Shown in pieces: positions 11,227 through 23,229 of a stretch of 64,000 bases of DNA. The stretch is from Whalleya microplaca. Lineage: Eukaryota > Ascomycota > Sordariomycetes > Xylariales > Xylariaceae. Where the stretch lies: assembly GCA_022497155.1 (NCBI GenBank), contig MU385714.1, positions 806,001 to 870,000 of the forward strand. Reading direction: 5' to 3'. Made by a program: the position numbers and the translations under genes. The notes under the pieces are model-generated. The model searched no databases, was not told where the DNA came from, and worked only from the letters and a program-made list of their open reading frames with translations. Positions within the stretch are counted from its first letter, which is position 1. Each line of letters begins with the position of its first letter.

Positions 11227-12737
11227 TTTGACGATATGAAACACACACGTCTTCGAGGAACGTGAGATGACAGTGAGTAGGTCTCGGTGGGCGATTTCGC
11301 GATTTCGTGATTTCTTGCAGAGCCGCACTAGTCGCCAAGTAGGGGCATGTACGGCGTAGAAAGTAGATAGAGATTAGGTCAAGGGTTCTGGCTAGGATCG
11401 TCGTCGCATGAATCCTGTCCTACTGTATTTCGCGATAACGGCCCCAGTCCACTGTGTGACAACACACAAATATTAAACGATGTATTTGGAGAAGTTTTAA
11501 CTGTCTGAGCAGTGAGTAATTGTGCCAGAGAATGAGCGTTGTGTGCGCGGTGTCCGTATTTCGCTAGACGTGGCCTCTCTGGCGCAAAGCCGGGGATGAC
11601 AAGATCGATCGATAGTCGATAGTCACGATACAACAAAGAGGCGAAAGATGAATGGTATACAGTCGAAAGGTGGTTGAGGAGCAAAGTCCTCAGCCAATTG
11701 CTCGCGATCGCGAAAGGGACATTCAAAAACTCAAATTTTCAAAAAAGACGGCCATCACCTTCAATGTATCAACAGGCGACGTATTTGACTTTGCCATAAA
11801 ACCGTAATAGCTTTATCAAATTGGGGATCTCATTTTTGGCACCATCTTTAAATTGATTTCAAGCAGCCAAGCGCCGCTAGACCCCTGCAAGAGTGGCAGA
11901 TTGGCTAAGGCAGCCTAGGCCGTTCCACTGGGCTCCTCCCCATGGGTCTTCTCCGATCGGCCTTTTAGATGATCCGAGCCGATTGTTAAGTCCGACCGTG
12001 GACCCCTAGATTCCCCGCCCAATAGAAGGCGCCTATCTCGAGGTTGTTCATTTGGAGAAGTGCATATAATGGGTATATATATGGGGTTTATGTAGCCAAT
12101 CAAAAGAATTATACAACCGAGAAGCACCTAGGGGAGTTACCGATGATAAGAAGAGATGTCTATATATATCTGGCCAAAAGTTTGTGAAAGTCGTGGGCCT
12201 ATGTCCAAGGACACATGGTAGTTACATCCATTTAATCGAAGCTCGAAGAACGTTAAAGGAATGTAGAAAGAGAGAGTTTGTAGCCTCAAGGCATGAGACT
12301 CTTGATAAGTTGAGTATCTTAACAACTACGTATATCACCGAGGGCAAAGTTGTACCACGTAGTACATGCTTGGAAGTCCCCAAAAAGAGTTTTAAATCAT
12401 AACTTTAGTTAGATAGGGGTAATTCGAAAGGACAGTATATCCTCCACTAAGTCTCATGTGTCGAATTTTGCTAGGCCACACCTTCAGATCCGATGACGGG
12501 AAGTGCGGCTAAATGGTCTAGCCGTGAAAGCTAATGAACGACCTTCGGCAGAGAATTCGACATCCTTGAACAAGTCTGTATGTGAGTCCGGACAAGACGC
12601 CCAAGCCCACCAGATAGTTGCAAGGTATCAATCTCTGCACACAGACTAGTTGACAAGATATGGAAGAGCATCTTCGAGGCAACTTAAGAGTGTGCAGAAC
12701 AGACGCTTTGGCCCAAAATCAAATAACGCACTACTTT
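11227..12737. other. Intergenic, no gene recognised
   Basis: This lies upstream of the mannosyltransferase and downstream of the RING-CH gene. Short open frames only, AT-rich from about 11740 to 12450. The first few hundred bases should hold the mannosyltransferase promoter. No tRNA or repeat seen. Confidence 0.5.
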
Positions 12738-13757
12738 TCAACATCGGAAATGACTGTCCGTTGGATAGCCCCTTTCAGAATCATCCTCGTCATCACTCTC
12801 AACATCATCGTCTTCTCCGTTGTCGCGCTGGACATTCAGAATTCGTTGACTCGCCCTATCAAGGATTCTCTCCGTCCACTTCCGTGTGACCTTCCACACT
12901 GTCTACACGAGGAGTTAGCTAGGTGCGTAGATAGATCACCATCAGTTGGAACCTACATATAGAAACGTAATGACGCCAATGAGGACAAGAGCCAGATTGA
13001 TGTTCTCCATCCGCTCGCGTCCGGTGCCGCCACGACGGCCACCTCCTCCTACAATACCACTAGTCCGCAGATTCCACCATTGCCAGGGACTCATGGCAAG
13101 GAACGCCTTCACGAATCCGAGTAGACCTAGTGAGAATATACCCTTCAAAAAGTGCTCAAACCAACCTTCTGCGTCTTCCTCGTCCAACGCCAGATCTATC
13201 CCTTCGTCTAGGGGGGGATGAGAGGTAACCGTGTCTGCTATCGTACCAACAGGGTCAAGCCATAGGCCTAGGATGGGATCGGCTACGAAGCCGAGTATGA
13301 AGACGGTAAACAGGAGGATGGCAATGGTGAGTGCCAAAGTCACGAGTGGGCTTCGCAGATACTGTGCCCAATTCAATCGCTCCATTTGGTACCGATACTG
13401 GCATCGGCCACATTTCCATGCATTGGGGCTTTCGTTCATCCAGAGCTTCAGGCAGCCTTCGTGGACATATTTGATGCTCCCGGAGCATTTACACGGATTA
13501 ATCAGCCGGTCTCCGTTTTCAGAGATATACTGTCTCCTGGGTCGCTTATTTCGCATCCCGTCGATAAATCCTGTGTCTTCGTAGGTTGCTTCAACATCTT
13601 CATGACAGATCCAGCACTTCCGGGTCCTCTTCTTTCTTCTCTCGTCTGGCCTGGGTTCGGTATGGGCTTCTGGTCTTCGGGCATAGTCTGTCCCCGAGGT
13701 AGATGCGAACGAAGGTTCGCCGCCCATTGTAGGGTCTGGGTGTAATGGACTTTCCAT
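12738..13757 (-). CDS. RING-CH (RINGv) membrane-associated E3 ubiquitin ligase
   Basis: Members of this family (MARCH/Doa10-type RING-CH) transfer ubiquitin to membrane or ER-exposed substrates. Exons are 13757-12957 and 12902-12738, joined across a 54-nt intron (donor GTAGGT, acceptor TGTAG) for 321 aa. Reading through the intron would stop four codons later and lose a plausible tail. The C4HC3 zinc ligands are visible at Cys48, Cys51, Cys89, Cys91, His99, Cys102, Cys116 and Cys119, with the RING-CH spacing NPCKCSGSIKYVHEGCL. Hydrophobic segments follow near 137-160 (TLALTIAILLFTVFILGFV), about 207-224 (GIFSLGLLGFVKAFLAM) and 252-267. The last exon encodes an amphipathic segment and an acidic stretch (EDDDVESDDEDD). 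The substrate cannot be told. It is much shorter than Doa10 (14 membrane helices), so it is not that protein. Confidence 0.92.
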
Positions 13758-14658
13758 TGTGTCTGTATGTAGCCTTATATATAATTCGAGAACAAAGTAG
13801 AAATACGATGTACGGAATGGAATAATTAAACGGATGGTCAGACAAAGTCAGACAATTCGCATTAGACTAGGGTCAGGCCGAAGAGTGGATAGTACTATAA
13901 AAAACGAATAACGCGTATCGGGCAGCCCGTTTAGATTCTCACCATTGTAAAGCTCGCAGATTCGAGTATAGGAAATGAAGAAAGCGAACCATTGTTCGGT
14001 GTATGGATGGCCTTGGAGAGCGGGCAGGCGACCGGATTCAGAGGCCGGGCAACATACGCGTGTATTGGTCAAAGACTCGATGTACTATAGTGAAAGAAGC
14101 TTCGAAGTGGCCTAAACTGCCTAGAGATGAAAATAGCGGCTGCTGCACTGACACGTGTACTGTGCTGCGAAACTCGTAGACTTATCAGATCTAGAGAGTA
14201 AGAGTCAGACTTCTCTCAAAGCTGGGCATTCCGCGCTTGGGATGCTGGGCTTGTGTTCAGTTCGAAGTTGTTCTTTTGATAGGTAGTGACCTAGGACAAG
14301 GTAGATTGTGAGTGTGACTGGAATTATTGAGCAAAGCTCCAGCTTGGACAGGCAGCAGGGAACCATCTCCGGGATCGTTAGCAAATGCGGAGCCGAACTT
14401 TTGCCGTATCGGCTTAGTCATGCAGATGGGTACCAGGTACCTGACAGCCTGGTCCGGGCGGTTGGAGCTCCCAAGGAAGTTAGTGGCATATTGAGCTCCG
14501 ACGCGCAAACTCGCGATGCCTAGCATTCAACTGTAGCTCTCCACACAGCTTAAGCTTTCGTAGCCTCGCCATCTGCCTGATCCACCCGTTTTAAACCACC
14601 ACCACAACCAGATTCGACCACTCCGAATACCCAGATACTCTAATCTCATTCCATAACC
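13758..14658. promoter_or_regulatory. Divergent promoter region, RING-CH ligase and proteasome alpha-2
   Basis: This 0.9-kb spacer separates two divergently transcribed genes and must contain both promoters. Only short open frames are present. A purine/pyrimidine-asymmetric stretch (CCACCACCACAACC) lies 50-60 nt before the proteasome ATG. I did not recognise a proteasome-type control element. Confidence 0.5.
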
Positions 14659-15758
14659 ATGGCAGACCGTTACTCGTTCTCCCTGACGACCTTCTCCCCG
14701 AGGTGAGTTCCCTTGAAACACTCCCGACTGCGCTGAAGTATCAAGCTGATTGAACGACAGTGGAAAGCTAGTCCAGATTGGTATGCGACAGCCCATATGA
14801 TGAACATGCCTCAACATGTGTTACACTTCTTTTTAAGCGCTGTTAACGTTAGCTAACGGAGAGTGGCCTACTAGAGTATGCTCTAAACGCAGTCAACCAG
14901 GGCGTTACGGCCCTGGGCATCAAAGGTAAGCAGTTCGTTCGAAAGTCGCCCTAAACATATATGCGCTGACATCAAACAGCGACAAATGGCATCGTTCTGG
15001 CGACCGAGAAGAAGTCCTCTTCACCTCTTGCCGATCCCACCTCTCTGTCGAAAGTGAGCCTGATCACTCCCAACATCGGCATGGTCTATTCAGGCATGGG
15101 CCCCGACTACAGAGTGCTGGTGGACAGGGCGCGGAAGGTCTCCCACACCGGTTACAAGCGCATCTACAACGAGTACCCGCCGACCCGGATATTAGTCCAG
15201 GACGTCGCTCGCGTGATGCAGGAAGCCACACAGTCCGGTGGTGTGCGGCCGTACGGCGTCAGTCTGCTGATTGCTGGCTGGGATGAGGGCATCCTGCCCG
15301 ATGAGGAGGCGGCTGTTGAGGGCGAGGATGTCCAGGGCGAGAAGAAGCCCTCCGGTAAGACCGGTGGTATCCTCAAGGGTGGCCCCATGCTTTACCAAGT
15401 CGATCCCTCCGGAAGTTACTTCCCTTGGAAAGCCACCGCCATCGGCAAGAGTGCGACGACGGCAAAGACCTTCCTGGAGAAGCGATACACTGATGGCCTG
15501 GAGCTCGAGGATGCTGTGCATATTGCGCTCCTAACGCTGAAAGAAACCATCGAGGGCGAGATGAACGGAGAGACCATCGAGATTGGTGAGTGACTATCCA
15601 ATTCTCTAGTTCAGGAGAATATTTGCTGACTATCTATAGGCATTGTTGGCCCACCTGCTGACCACCTGCTCGGGGTTGAGGGCGTCCACGGAGCGACAGG
15701 TCCTCGCTTCCGGAAGCTAAGTCCTCAGGAGATCGAGGATTACTTGACGAATCTATGA
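14659..15758 (+). CDS. PRE8: 20S proteasome subunit alpha type-2
   Basis: One of the seven alpha-ring subunits that gate the 20S core particle. Exons are 14659-14702, 14761-14780, 14875-14925, 14980-15585 and 15640-15758, giving 279 aa in continuous frame. The N-terminus [20 protein letters not shown] followed by [11 protein letters not shown] is the alpha-subunit gate and signature. The second exon is only 20 nt and encodes SGKLVQI. A low-complexity insertion with [17 protein letters not shown], around residues 145-167, makes the protein longer than yeast Pre8 (250 aa); similar insertions occur in filamentous fungi. The C-terminal half keeps [19 protein letters not shown]. All introns have GT-AG ends. 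The gene ends 80 nt before the stop codon of the convergent RCC1-repeat gene. Confidence 0.96.
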
Positions 15759-15838
15759 GCTACGGCGTTTTGGGGGTTGGCAAGAAGCGTTCACGTGTAC
15801 CATAGAACAGTATAGAAGGCTAGGTATAGCAAAATCCA

Positions 15839-17078
15839 TCAAGGGGCTTCGCATTTAGCTAGTATGAACGAGGTTCGCTGTCCTGCCTGTACACCAACAA
15901 CACTATGTCCCGCTTGCAAGGCTATGGGAACTTTCGTCCACGAGGTCGCTTCCTTTACTGGAAGCCCAAGCTGACCGTTGGTGTTATCACCAATGACGTA
16001 TACATCGCCCTGTTCGGTGAGCACGATCATGTGTGAGTCTCCAGCGCTACAGTCCAATATATCACTTTCTTCAACCACAACGGGCATCGGGCTGCCTGAT
16101 AGATCTTCAACAAGAGGTCGCCGACCTGGCTGCCCACCCCAAGCGTAGAGATCACTGTAATTGCGTACGTCAGTAGTTGCCTTGTCTGTGATGTTCCCAG
16201 GAGTTGAGACTAAGTAAGGACTGGACCCGTAACCAGACCAAAATAGGCATCGTTGCTATTGAACTGGCCAAAGCGTGTGAGGGAAGTAGAAAAAGGCCCG
16301 GAATTTACTTACTGTCCTTCTGTCAACGCAAGAATATGGTAGCCCGCTGCACTGATCTTCTTGACCTTGCCTGTTGGTAAATCCTCGAGCTCCTCTACGA
16401 TACCCGGCCTCTCTGCTGGGCTATTTCTCCCCCGTTAGCTTAAATTCTCCTGAGATGGCCTAGTTGAATGTCTCCCTACTTCGTATCCGTAATGTCTCTT
16501 CCCAGGCAAGCAGCGTATCGCTCATCCCCCCAGGTCCATACATGGCCGTCCTGCGTTAAAGCCACAAACCCGGTCTCAAATGCACCTAATTGGATAATCT
16601 GTCCCATTCCAGAGAACTCCTGCTTTACACCTTTCTGGGTGACAGGTCCAGAGGAATACTGGAAGATGGTGTTTGCACCGTCATATTCTAGTACCCGTGT
16701 AAGTGATATATGATACCCGCAGCTGGAGGAGGATGCTAACCAGCTACAATGCCATTCCCTGCGACGGCTGCCGTTGATGAAAGAAATTTATCCTTAAGTC
16801 TGGCCAGAACCTCAGAATCTTCAACATAGCCGGCCTCCCGTATTCCAGAAGTAGTTTTGACTTTACTTAGGCATTAGCATCACTGGGCACAGTAAGACTA
16901 CGGTACGGCTAAGTAAACACCTACCTAAAGTATAGGACAAAAATGCACAGGGGTGTTCAATAACATCATCTTTCAGTACAGACTGAAATGAAAGAATATC
17001 ATCAGGCTCGTTTGACAGGCTCTCACTGCCAAATTCTAGCTGTCTCCAGGCATTGAAGCCGGCAGCAAAAAGTTCCAT
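15839..17078 (-). CDS. RCC1-repeat (beta-propeller) protein
   Basis: A small seven-bladed RCC1-type propeller protein, perhaps related to alpha-tubulin suppressor Ats1 or to Sergef-like proteins; its partner is unknown. Five exons fit: 17078 to about 16921, about 16865-16741, 16687-16480, 16420-16313 and 16154-15839, about 304 aa. Blade motifs are clear: MELFAAGFNAWRQLEFG, QDGHVWTWGDERYAACLG, AAGYHILALTEG, DLYAWGGQPGRRPLV, CSAGDSHMIVLTEQGDVYVIGDNTNGQLG and VQAGQRTSFIL. The junction between exons 1 and 2 is ambiguous. A strong GTAGGT donor ending the exon at 16925 needs the weak acceptor at 16861, while a GTGTTT donor at 16920 with the CTAAG acceptor at 16866 also keeps frame. With about 300 residues it is shorter than canonical RCC1. 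It shares a divergent spacer with the Dicer-like gene. Confidence 0.85.
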
Positions 17079-17604
17079 ACTGTATGATCAGACAAGGAAA
17101 AGTTGTCGGTGCGCTCAAAAATAGGCGGAAGTCTCCGTATAGGAATAATTATATGCACTGTAGGAAACCCCGCCTAACTCGATAATGCATGAGTCCATAT
17201 GCTGCATCGTACAGGCCACAACCTACATAGAAATCGACTTGGATGATTGGTCTTGGGCTGTCCATCTGCTCAATTCTTTCAAAAAATTAGGCTTCCAGTT
17301 TAATTTATAGCTAGCCGTTATCATGTAACATGATGAGTAGGGAGCCGCACCGGTTGTCAACTTTTGCTTTTTTCATGGGTGTCTGCTATATACAATGACG
17401 ACTACCACTCAACTATATGTATACACGACTGACCAGGCTCTACTAATGATCCCAAGTACTGTGTTCACCACACACAGATAGGTGACAGAATTTGGCTACA
17501 AGGACCAGCAGCATATCGAGTCACTGCCTGGCTTCTCATCTAGGCAAGCAGCTCCATTCTAGTCCGGTATCTTGCAGTACGACTTCACGCATCATCCAAG
17601 GACC
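17079..17604. promoter_or_regulatory. Divergent promoter region, RCC1-repeat gene and Dicer-like 2
   Basis: This 526-nt spacer lies between head-to-head genes. It is AT-rich around 17280-17360 and contains no credible ORF. No specific binding site was recognised. Confidence 0.5.
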
Positions 17605-20600
17605 ATGAGTGAACCGTCTCTTGTACAATCGTCAGGGAGCTCAAGCTCCGCAATTATAAGCAGTAACAGCGCAGAAACCCAATCGACAACGATGTATGAG
17701 TCACCTCCATCGTCCTCGGAGAGTTCAGGCTCTGAGTATTCGAGTAGCGAAGATGGCCACAGTTCTGTCGTCAACCAGGGTCACAACGGCTCTGACATTC
17801 CATCGAGTCAACCCGTTGAAACTGAGACTAAAGACATTCCTACCGAGGAGGAGCAGGTCAAGGATTCGAACATAATACATGCTCGTGCGTACCAGCTTGA
17901 GATGTTTGAAGAAAGCCTCAGACGGAATATCATCGTTGCTGTCAGTAATTTTCATTTGCTTGTTACTTTTACATAGTTGACAGGCTCTTGCAGATGGAAA
18001 CAGGTAGTGGGAAGACGCAAGTGTAAGTTTCTACAGCTTTGATGAGTTGGGTACGAAACAGGTTTTCAGCTCCGATCCAGCTTGTGACCCCTATACTCTA
18101 ATGTAGACTCACATTTATCCAGCGCTGTACTCCGGATCCAGGCCGAACTTGAAAGATCGCCTCCAGACAAGGTAAGCACAGCTTGACTTTTACTATATCT
18201 ACTTAGAACTGACTTGACGTAGATCATTTGGTTCTTAGCTCCAACTGTCGCCCTAGGGGAGCAACAGTTCAGAGTACTCAAATCACAGATCCCCGCTGTC
18301 CAAATCAAGCTTCTCGTTGGGGCAGACAATATCGATACCTGGACAGAAACCCGCATATGGGATGACTACTTGCGAAATGTTCGCATCATGGTGTCAACTT
18401 ATCAGGTTCTCCTAGATGCGATCTCACACGCCTTTGTGCGTATGGATCGGCTATCCTTAATAGTGTTCGATGAAGGTCAGTCGTATCCCTCTTCTCATAC
18501 TACTGGAACTCATGAAGAAATTAGCCCATAATTGTACTGGTAATCATTCGGGTTGTGGGATAATGGCTCGATACCGCGACAACAAGGCTATGGGCCTTCC
18601 AGTCCCGTCAATACTAGGTCTCACAGCCAGCCCCGTCGTAAAATCGATGCCCGACTCTTTGCAAGACATTGAGAATACGCTAGACGCTGTTTGCAAGAGC
18701 CCGAGTATCCATCGAGAAGAGCTCCTGTCTGCAGTGAATCGGCCGGCTATGTCCTGTGTCTTCTACTCCTATCCTGCTCGCGTTCCTTACACCAACAGTA
18801 TGGAAAGCTTGGAAAATGTGTACCAGGGACTGAATATATTTAAAGACCCCTATGTCCTTCGCCTTCAGGCAACGAACACAGAACGCAGTAATGCTGCGCT
18901 GATCAAAACATTGAGAAAAAAGGATACCTTCATTTTCAGTCAGTTCAAGTCCCTCTGTCGAAAGACTGTCGAGCTCTCCCGCGAACTTGGACCGTGGGCT
19001 TCAGATTACTTTATCCGTACTACTGTTACTCAGTACCTCGACTCGGCCAGAAAGAACGACTCTTGGTTCGAGACTTGGGACACCCGGGAGAAACAATACC
19101 TTGCCCGGGAACTGGAAAAGATCGAAATACCAACACCACCAGAACTCAAGGACAACAAATCCCAGATCGGTATATCAAACAAGGTCGCGGCTCTTGTACA
19201 GGAACTTTCATCTTCAGCGGACGACACAATTGCCATTATATTCGTGCGCCAGACAGCCACGGTAGCTGTTCTATCGACAATGTTGTCGAACCACCCCTCT
19301 ATCAAGCATCGTTTTCGCATTGGGACTATGATCGGCACGAGCAATCACGGTGCACGAAAGCGAGACGTTGGCGAACTCATCCGGGCAAACGGCCCTCGAG
19401 ATTTAGAGGGGTTCCGCATGGGTAAACTCAATCTCCTCGTTGCCACAAATGTCCTAGAGGAGGGCATCGACGTTCCAGCATGTAATTTGGTCATATGTTT
19501 CGATGGACCGGGGAACTTGAAGTCGTTTATCCAAAGACGTGGCAGAGCTCGGATGAGAGAATCAAGGCTCGTCCTGATGCTGAGCGGACCAACAAACCAG
19601 CACCACGAGTGGATGGCGCTCGAGGAAGAGATGAAGAAACAGTACCAAGACGATATGAGGGAAGTGAACGAATTGTGGGAGCTCGAAGAATCAGAGCAGC
19701 CGGATATCGAGCCCCTATACATACCGGCGACCGGAGCCAAGCTTGACTTCAACCAAGCGAAATCACACCTGGAACACTTTTGCAGGATCATTGCATATCG
19801 AAAATACGTCGAGGCCCAGCCGTACTATGTCTTCAAACAGACACAAGTCTCTAGAGAAGGCCTTCCGCAGATAAGGGCGACTGTAGTACTGCCTATGTCG
19901 CTTCCCCCTAACCTCAGACGAATCGAGGGCAGTGGGAGTTGGTATTCCGAGAAGAATGCCAGCAAAGACGCAGCTTTTCAGGCCTATGTTGCTCTCTACA
20001 AAGCTGAGTTGGTCAACGACAATTTGATGCCACTGAGAGATGAACTTGAAGAGGAAGGTGTTGAGTCCAGGGATGCGATAGCCGAAGTCAACGAACGCTG
20101 GAATCCGTGGACAGGTATGGCACGCAGTTGGATCGACGCACCGGAGTTATATCAACGTCGCCTGCGCTTGGTAGACCAGGAAGGCAATACGTTAGGCGAA
20201 TTTGATGCTTCACTACCACTCCCGTTCCCGAAACTGTCCACCTTCGAAGTCTTCTGGGATAAAGATACCTCCTGGCGGATCGAAACGGGCGAGATGAACG
20301 TCATATCCGCGCAGCAGCTTGATGTCGACCAGAGTGCGGCACTAGTCGATCTGGCTTATGGGCATCGTCGGGAGGTCAAAGATGCCAAACAAGTGTTACA
20401 TCTTCGATTGCTGACCGAAGAACAGATTCCGTTCCGACAACTCAGAGGTCGGGATATCGTCAAAGAGGGCTGTCTCAACAGCTTATCCCTCATACGTGCC
20501 AATTGGGGGGCTCCCTATTTCTTTGAGGCATGGCTTCCTTCAAAACCACCATTAGACTCAACGCAGTATGTCTCGAGGCAGGTGTCCGAGGAGCCAGTTG

Positions 20601-22316
20601 ATGTACCCTGGTTAGCTCTAAAGAAATGGCCACGGCGACGAGACTTTCTACACCCCGTAGGTAAAGACGCCTCGGCAAAATCCTCGAAGAAGTCGTACCG
20701 CACCATCTACCCTGCGCACCTCTGCCGTATGGATGGCACCCATTTCTCTAACGTTCGACTGGGCTCTCTTATCCCATCAATCACGCACATGGTCGAAGTC
20801 CACCTCGTCGCTGAAGAGCTATGCAACACCATCCTGAAGGAAGTGGCATTTTCGGACACTTCACTTGTCATCACTGCTATCAGCTCTCCAGCAGCTGGCC
20901 AATCCGCAAACTATGAAAGGTACGAGTTCCTCGGCGACTCGGTTCTGAAAATGCTCGCCACTGCAACTGTAACAGCTAATTGTAAGTCCCTATAAAAGGA
21001 TTTTGATGTTGAAATGATTATCTGGCTGACTCCCTGAAGATCCACATTTCCCAGAAGGATATCTTGATGCAAAGAAGTCGAACATTGTATCCAACGCTAG
21101 GTTGTACCGTGCCGCAGTTGAGACGGGCTTGGATAAATTTATCCTATCCCAGAGGTTCAACGGCCGAGAATGGCGACCTCTTTATATCGATGACCTCGCC
21201 CAGGCCGAGGCAGGATCAGGTGGCACGCGGGAGCTGTCGACGAAGACAATTGCTGATGTAGTCGAGGCCCTGATCGGAGCCGCGCTGGTGGATGGTGGCA
21301 TGCCGAAAGCCCTGACCTGCCTCCGACTATTCATCCCCGATGTCGAATGGCGCGATCTCGACTCTGCTTGCCGTATCCTGTTCGATCAAACCCAAATGAG
21401 CACGCACCTGTCGCCAGTCTTAGAACCATTGGAGCAGCTGATCGGCTATTCTTTCCGCAACAAGAATTTACTTCTTGAAGCAACCACGCATTCCTCTTTC
21501 AATTTAACCCCCTGGACAGTTGCTTGCATGGAACGGCTTGAGTTCGTCGGCGATGCCGTCCTCGACAGCATTATCACCTCTGTCTTGTGGTCTTACGACA
21601 AGCGAGAATTGGTACATTACGAGATGCATCTGCTCCGAGCCGCCTCGGTCAATGCAGATATCCTGGGCTTCCTAGAGATGGAGTGGTCAGTCGCGCAAGA
21701 AGCCACAACTATATCGACTAACAAATCCACCGTCGAGACCCAGACTCAGTTCCCCTTCTGGAAGTTCATGCGACACGCGTCAACCGAGATAGGCGCCGCG
21801 CAGCGGGCCACGGAGGAGAGACACGAGAAAGAGAGGGAGGCCATTCTCGATGCCGTGCGGCACGGCTCCGAGTACCCGTGGGCCCTGCTCGCCCACCTCT
21901 GCATCCCCAAGTTCTTCTCCGATTTCTTCGAAAGCCTGCTCGGTGCGGTATGGGTAGACTCCGGCGGGTCTATGGATGTCTGTACGCAGATTGCCGAGAA
22001 GGCGGGCATACTCCCCTACCTGCGACGCATGCTCGCGGATAACGTCGATGTGCTCCACCCGAAGAATCGGCTGGGTAATCTGGTAGCCCGGCGTAATAAG
22101 CAGGTCAAATACCAATCGGAAGTGCGGGAGATGGAAGATGGCTCCAAGCAGCTATTCTGCAAGGTGCTGGTAGACGATGAGCTGGTCACGGAAGTTGGCA
22201 AGGGCGTGAGTAGGGAGGAGGTTGTCACCAGGGCGGCTGATGCTGCGTACAAGCTCCTCAGGGATGCGAGCATCGGAGATACGAAGATTACGACGGATGA
22301 AGCCATGACTGGATGA
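17605..22316 (+). CDS. DCL2: Dicer-like protein 2 (RNA interference endoribonuclease)
   Basis: Cuts double-stranded RNA into small interfering RNAs; fungal Dcl2 is the main antiviral and quelling Dicer. Exons are 17605-17940, 17994-18022, 18123-18171, 18223-18475, 18525-20981 and 21040-22316, giving 1466 aa in continuous frame. A Ser-rich, acidic N-terminus of about 90 residues leads to the Q-motif region HARAYQLEMFEESLRRNIIV. Walker A (METGSGKTQV, residues 113-122) is encoded by a 29-nt exon. The DEAH box is at 221-224, split by an intron. The helicase C domain has NVLEEGIDVPACN and QRRGRARMRES near 559. A Dicer dimerisation domain follows (KSHLEHFCRIIAYRKYVEAQP). RNase IIIa has YERYEFLGDSVLKML near 1018 plus DVVEALIGA. 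RNase IIIb has MERLEFVGDAVLDSI near 1205 plus DFFESLLGA. No clear PAZ domain is visible, as is usual in fungal Dcl2. All catalytic acidic residues appear intact. Confidence 0.97.
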
Positions 22317-23229
22317 CTTACTGTTTGAATTGCGAAAAGGCTCTTGGATAGGTGATTAGTACAGTTTATTGAAGAAGCAATTCCATGACACATTGATAAA
22401 TATATGAAGAGCTGTAGGGACCAAATTGAGAAAATTAGGTGCCATAACCTCTGATATAGTGATGGAGGTATATCAGAGCGATGAGGAGAATGTTCCGGTG
22501 GCATTTTAACAGTATAAGGGGTCATGGCTTTTCCCAATATGACTTGCTGCGAAAACTATCAGGCCAATTCTTGACTGAATTGAGACTTTACGGAAGCTGA
22601 TATTTGTTGACTACCCGATCTACGTTTTTTCTCTTGGTTGTTCGCAGCATAAGTCGACTATATATGCATTGCTTCCAAACCCGAAACGACCGAGATCTCT
22701 TTCCCTTGCCTAATATCGTAACAACCAATTTTAGGAGAAGAGCCCTTCGTATACTAGTAAACCATGAGTGTGCTATTTCAGACTTGCGAATGCCCAGATG
22801 CCGCTCTTTGTTTTGTGTAGAGTGCACACGGGCTATATGTGCCAGACCGTCGTTTATAGCAGGCGTAAATCGATGATTCATACTTTGAAAAGAAGAGGGG
22901 AAATCTTTCATTAAGAATTTTCACCGATGCCGTGATGACTTCTATAGCGACGTACCTATAAATGTTAGGAACCTCGATGGTGTTCTATTGCACATTTGGA
23001 TGGCGTCGTCATATTCTAGTATAGCATGATGCAGCGGCTGCATCTAAAGTTCTTGCTGCAGTGCTTCTGCTGAAGAAATCGAGTTGAGTCTGTAGCAACG
23101 ATAACAACGAACCTTTATAATTGCTCCCCTTCTCCGCTTCAGTTCACGACGGAACTCCAGATAACGGGCTTAGGATGTCGCATATATGCTTCACCATTTT
23201 CATGGATATGATTGGATAGGTATGAGTGA
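22317..23229. other. Intergenic between convergent genes, no gene recognised
   Basis: Three-prime flanks of the Dicer-like gene and of the DUF7918 gene. AT-rich, short open frames on both strands without protein character. Nothing else seen. Confidence 0.5.

Noticed and set aside
12738..13757. Doa10/SSM4 identity for the RING-CH protein
   Set aside because: Doa10 is far larger with 14 membrane helices; this protein is 321 aa with about three hydrophobic segments.
18470..18524. Alternative Dicer-like 2 start within 18470-18524
   Set aside because: This piece is the end of an intron (18476-18524). Splicing restores DEAHN of the helicase, so the ORF start is an artefact.
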